In this document: positions 22,565 to 25,255 of the stretch, piece after piece
How the letters are laid out: every line of letters begins with the position of its first letter
Numbering within the stretch: position 1 is the first letter of the stretch
Assembly: GCA_900543505.1 (NCBI GenBank)
Contig: UQSB01000031.1
Location: forward strand, 1 to 25,255
Source of the DNA: an uncultured Collinsella sp.
Lineage (GTDB): Bacteria > Actinomycetota > Coriobacteriia > Coriobacteriales > Coriobacteriaceae
Direction: 5' to 3'
Length of the DNA: 25,255 bases
Position numbers and translations under genes: made by a program
Notes under the pieces: generated by a model
The model's database searches: none
What the model was told of the DNA's origin: nothing
Seen by the model: only the letters and a program-made list of their open reading frames with translations

Positions 22565-22641
22565 AGTTGCGGTGAAATACGGACTAAACTGGCCCATAAA
22601 CGGCCAAAACAGACCGTATTCCACCGCAACTTCCTTTTTGG
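22565..22641 (+). terminator. Long inverted repeat with T-run between aminopeptidase gene and yaaA
   Basis: Arms 22565-22582 and 22614-22631 pair over 18 bases with one mismatch; GGCC-GGCC pairs inside the 31-base loop. TCCTTTTTGG follows, so it can end the aminopeptidase transcript. It stops only about 13 bases before the yaaA ribosome binding site, leaving little room for a separate yaaA promoter. Confidence 0.7.
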
Positions 22642-22654
22642 CAGAGGAGAGTCC

Positions 22655-23464
22655 ATGCTGCAGGTCATCATTTCGCCCGCCAAGCAGATGCGTGCGGCCC
22701 AAGATGCTTTTGAAGTCCTGGGCATTCCACCTTTTGCGCACGAGACGGCTCGCCTCCACCGCGCACTGCTAGATATCGAGCGGAATGAAGGCAGCGGAGG
22801 TCTGCAGGCGCTCTGGAACGTGAGTGACAAACTGCTGGGGCCTTGCCTCAACACCCTGCATGAGTTTGGGCCCATCCTGAAAAACGGCGATCTCGACAAT
22901 CCCGCACTCGCCCGTCACCTCTCCCCTGCCGTCATGTCCTATCACGGCATTCAATACCAGAGCATGGCACCCGAGGTGATGGATTCCGCGCAGCTCGCAT
23001 GGCTGCAAGACCATCTGTGGATCCTATCGGGCCTTTACGGATGCGTACGCCCCTTTCATGCCGTTGAACCGTATCGGCTGGAGATGGGCGCGAAGCTTGC
23101 CGTCGACGATGCCCGAGACCTCTATGCGTTTTGGGGCGACAAGCTCGCACGGGCCATCGCTCCGGCAGGCTCCAACGCTACGATCGTCAACCTCGCCAGC
23201 GCGGAATACGCCAAAGCCGTTCTGCCCCGCCTCACCACCGATGCCACGGTCGTCACATGCCTCTTTGGCGAAGGCATCCGCAACGGCAAGCCCATCCAGC
23301 GCTCGACCGCCAGCAAAAAGGCACGCGGCTCCATGGTGCGCTGGATGGCAGAAAACAAGCTCGAGGATGTAAGCGGGCTCACCGCGTTCGACGTTGGTTA
23401 TCGCCACTTTCCCGAGCTTTCAAATAAAAACACTTTGGTCTTCCTGAACGAACAGGCCTTGTAG
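22655..23464 (+). CDS. yaaA: Peroxide stress protein YaaA (DUF328/UPF0246)
   Basis: This 269-residue protein of the YaaA family limits free intracellular iron and protects DNA under peroxide stress in E. coli; it has a DNA-binding fold. Family marks are the start VIISPAKQM, AVMSYHGIQYQSM, LSGLYGCVRPFHAVEPYRLEM, the ASAEYAKAV region and the end FDVGYRHFPELSNKNTLVF. AGAGGAGAG precedes the ATG at 22655. It is tightly preceded by a terminator-like inverted repeat and followed by a convergent gene. The family is sure; the role in this organism is by analogy. Confidence 0.92.
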   Translation: MLQVIISPAKQMRAAQDAFEVLGIPPFAHETARLHRALLDIERNEGSGGLQALWNVSDKLLGPCLNTLHEFGPILKNGDLDNPALARHLSPAVMSYHGIQYQSMAPEVMDSAQLAWLQDHLWILSGLYGCVRPFHAVEPYRLEMGAKLAVDDARDLYAFWGDKLARAIAPAGSNATIVNLASAEYAKAVLPRLTTDATVVTCLFGEGIRNGKPIQRSTASKKARGSMVRWMAENKLEDVSGLTAFDVGYRHFPELSNKNTLVFLNEQAL

Positions 23465-23504
23465 GATCACCGCTACTTTTGAATGTGCCGCCTAGGCACG
23501 GCGT

Positions 23505-24020
23505 CTATTCCGCCAAGCCGTCGGCTTTGGCAATTTCATTTGTCGAGCCGTCCTGATAGGTAATCTTGACATGCTCAACCTCGGACACCGCAACACCCGT
23601 CGGAGGCTCCAGGCGCCATTCCGTCAGCGCAATGTCCATGGTCGTGGGAACGTCCCCCTGATCTTTGAGCTCGACCGACAGCGTCTTAAGCGACGCATCG
23701 AAGGTCACGCGCTCGATCTCTTCACCAGGAATGGAGCCACCGCTCAGCTGCAGCTGCACAAACTCGTCGCGCGGATACCAATAGTCGCCCGGCGCGGCCA
23801 CCGTGTTACCACCAGCGACCTTCACCGTCATGATCGGCAGGGCATCGTCGGCCTCAAACTCCCAGGCAGCGCCGCCGCGACCACCATACGTCCAGATACA
23901 AAAGGCAATCACCAGCACGGCAAGCACCGCAAAGCCAATCGCGACAAGGCCATGGTGCGCACGGCTTTCCTCGGCCGATACATCCCATTGCGTCTCTCGA
24001 TATAGATGCTTGTCTTCCAT
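23505..24020 (-). CDS. Membrane-anchored hypothetical protein
   Basis: This 171-residue protein has a charged cytoplasmic N-terminus (1-22), one transmembrane helix (about 24-45, GLVAIGFAVLAVLVIAFCIW) and an external domain of about 120 residues. The external domain is rich in beta-strand-like sequence and acidic residues (PGDYWYPRDEFVQLQLSGG, IALTEWRLEPP). No known family was recognised. GGAGG lies five bases before the ATG at 24020. An open frame reaches further upstream to 24200 but runs through the thiC promoter and riboswitch, so it is rejected. It is divergent from thiC and convergent with yaaA. Membrane topology is inferred. Confidence 0.75.
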   Translation of the reverse strand: MEDKHLYRETQWDVSAEESRAHHGLVAIGFAVLAVLVIAFCIWTYGGRGGAAWEFEADDALPIMTVKVAGGNTVAAPGDYWYPRDEFVQLQLSGGSIPGEEIERVTFDASLKTLSVELKDQGDVPTTMDIALTEWRLEPPTGVAVSEVEHVKITYQDGSTNEIAKADGLAE

Positions 24021-24045
24021 GTTCGCCTCCCCACAGGCACGCTCG

Positions 24046-24076
24046 TTGGCCCAATCGTACCCATTCAGGCTATACT
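24046..24076 (+). promoter_or_regulatory. Probable thiC promoter
   Basis: TATACT (24071-24076) is a good -10 element; TTGGCC (24046-24051) lies 19 bases upstream, which is longer than ideal. The predicted start is just ahead of the riboswitch. Confidence 0.45.
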
Positions 24077-24087
24077 TGAGCCCATGA

Positions 24088-24184
24088 CATAACGGGGAGC
24101 TTGCAGGACAAGACGACAGGCTGAGATTGGGCGCGCCCGCCCTGACCCGCAAACCTGATATGGGTAATGCCAACGAAGGGAGCC
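24088..24184 (+). promoter_or_regulatory. TPP riboswitch (THI element)
   Basis: The conserved core is clear: ACGGGGAGC near 24092, GGCTGAGAT (24119-24127), CCCTGACCC (24140-24148), AACCTGATATGGGTAATGCC (24152-24171) and a closing GAAGGGAG. The aptamer ends in the thiC ribosome binding site (AAGGGAG, 24177-24183), so binding of thiamine pyrophosphate probably blocks translation initiation directly. Confidence 0.96.
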
Positions 24185-24190
24185 GTGCCA

Positions 24191-25255
24191 ATGAGCACAC
24201 AGACCGAGCCCAAGCTCGTCACGCAAATCGACTTCGCCCGCACCGGGCAGATCACACCGCAGATGAAGGAGGTTGCCGAGCGCGAGCATCGCGACCCCGA
24301 GTACATCCGCGAGCGCGTGGCAGACGGCCGCATCGCCATTCCCGCCAACATCGTGCATATCAAAAAGGGCATGCGCGCCTTTGGTGTCGGCGAGGGCCTG
24401 TCCACCAAGGTCAACGTCAACCTGGGCATCTCGGGCGACAAGGCCGATGCCGCCGAGGAGTGGAAGAAGGTCAAGATTGCCGAGGACTTTGGCGCCGACG
24501 CCATCATGGACCTCTCCAACTCGGGCAAGACGCGCCAGTTCCGCCAGCAGCTCATCGACGAGACGCCACTCATGGTGGGCACCGTCCCCATGTACGACGC
24601 CATCGGCTACATGGAAAAGCCGCTGGTCAAGCTGACCAAGGACGACCTGTTCGAGGTCGTGCGCGCGCATGCCGAGGACGGCGTGGACTTTATGACCATC
24701 CACTGCGGCATCAACAAGTCGGTCACTAAGACCTTTAAGGAGACCGGCCGCCTGATGAACATCGTCAGCCGCGGCGGTTCGCTGCTGTTTGGCTGGATGG
24801 AGGTCACCGGCAACGAAAACCCCTTCTACGAGTACTTTGACGAGCTGCTCGAGATTTGCCACGAGTACGACGTGACGATTTCGCTCGGCGACTCCTGCCG
24901 CCCGGGCTGCCTCTACGACTCCAACGATGCCACCGAGACCGCCGAGATGATCGAGCTGGGCAAGCTGTGCAAGCGCGCATGGGCCGCCGGCGTCCAGGTC
25001 ATGGTCGAGGGACCGGGCCACATGGCGCTCGACGAGATCGCCGCCAATATGAAACTGCAGAAGCGCCTGTGCCACAACGCCCCGTTCTATGTGCTCGGGC
25101 CGCTGGTGACCGATATCGGTGTGGGATACGACCACATCACCGCCGCCATCGGTGGCGCCATCTCCGCCAGCTCCGGCGCCGACTTCCTGTGCTACGTGAC
25201 GCCGGCCGAGCACCTATGCCTGCCCAACGCCCAGGACGTGCTCGATGGCCTCATG
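24191..25255 (+). CDS. thiC: Phosphomethylpyrimidine synthase ThiC, cut by the window end
   Basis: This is the first 355 codons of ThiC. The radical-SAM enzyme rearranges aminoimidazole ribotide to the hydroxymethylpyrimidine phosphate precursor of thiamine. The frame is open from the ATG at 24191 to the last base. Family marks include QIDFARTGQITPQMKEVA, ADAIMDLSNSG, DFMTIHCGINK, SRGGSLL, SLGDSCRPGC and VEGPGHMALDEI. The short N-terminus indicates the compact form of about 430 residues, so the C-terminal CxxCxxxxC cluster motif would lie outside the window. Expression is under the TPP riboswitch immediately upstream. Confidence 0.96.
   Translation, partial: MSTQTEPKLVTQIDFARTGQITPQMKEVAEREHRDPEYIRERVADGRIAIPANIVHIKKGMRAFGVGEGLSTKVNVNLGISGDKADAAEEWKKVKIAEDFGADAIMDLSNSGKTRQFRQQLIDETPLMVGTVPMYDAIGYMEKPLVKLTKDDLFEVVRAHAEDGVDFMTIHCGINKSVTKTFKETGRLMNIVSRGGSLLFGWMEVTGNENPFYEYFDELLEICHEYDVTISLGDSCRPGCLYDSNDATETAEMIELGKLCKRAWAAGVQVMVEGPGHMALDEIAANMKLQKRLCHNAPFYVLGPLVTDIGVGYDHITAAIGGAISASSGADFLCYVTPAEHLCLPNAQDVLDGLM

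Noticed and set aside
23505..24200. Longer start for the membrane-anchored hypothetical protein
   Set aside because: The extension would translate the complement of the thiC promoter and TPP riboswitch; the ATG at 24020 has a good ribosome binding site.

Overview
The window is high-GC, densely coded bacterial DNA. ArgG, ArgH, PolA, Ndk and the short ThiC look actinobacterial of the Coriobacteriia type, and the gene content fits a Collinsella-like gut bacterium. That placement is made by eye and no search was run. No rRNA, tRNA, CRISPR array, transposase or integrase was recognised.

Positions 1-7800 look accessory. A Mef-like MFS efflux gene (288-1538, minus) has a strong promoter and a leader encoding a 9-residue peptide. 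An SPFH membrane protein and a ribbon-helix-helix protein form an operon (1933-3208). Next comes a cluster of XRE helix-turn-helix proteins with C-terminal membrane segments (3555-4175, 4776-5396 and 5594-6769c), with a small membrane protein between the first two. The cluster ends in a chimeric, frame-broken XRE remnant (7120-7746) that abuts a cysteine desulfidase-like gene (7811-9133c). The first 21 bases of the window repeat part of that gene exactly.

Positions 7811-18106 carry core metabolism. In order they are rpiB (+), ndk (-), argH, a 56-codon ORF and argG (all -), a Cof-type HAD phosphatase (+), a second rpiB and an AlsE/Rpe-type epimerase (-), and a divergent LacI regulator. The regulator and the epimerase share an intergenic region full of TGGTTAA/TTAACCA half-sites. 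This looks like a self-regulated sugar-phosphate isomerase/epimerase unit. The argG leader holds a promoter, a 24-codon ORF ending in a run of arginine codons, and an intrinsic terminator before argG. That is the layout of a ribosome-mediated arginine attenuator and is the most notable signal in the window.

Positions 18237-25255 hold polA (-), an M18 aminopeptidase (+), yaaA (+), a membrane-anchored hypothetical protein (-), and a TPP riboswitch in front of thiC, which runs off the right edge. Long inverted repeats lie in three intergenic gaps (9936-10021, 15458-15587 and 22565-22631) and may be copies of dispersed palindromic elements.
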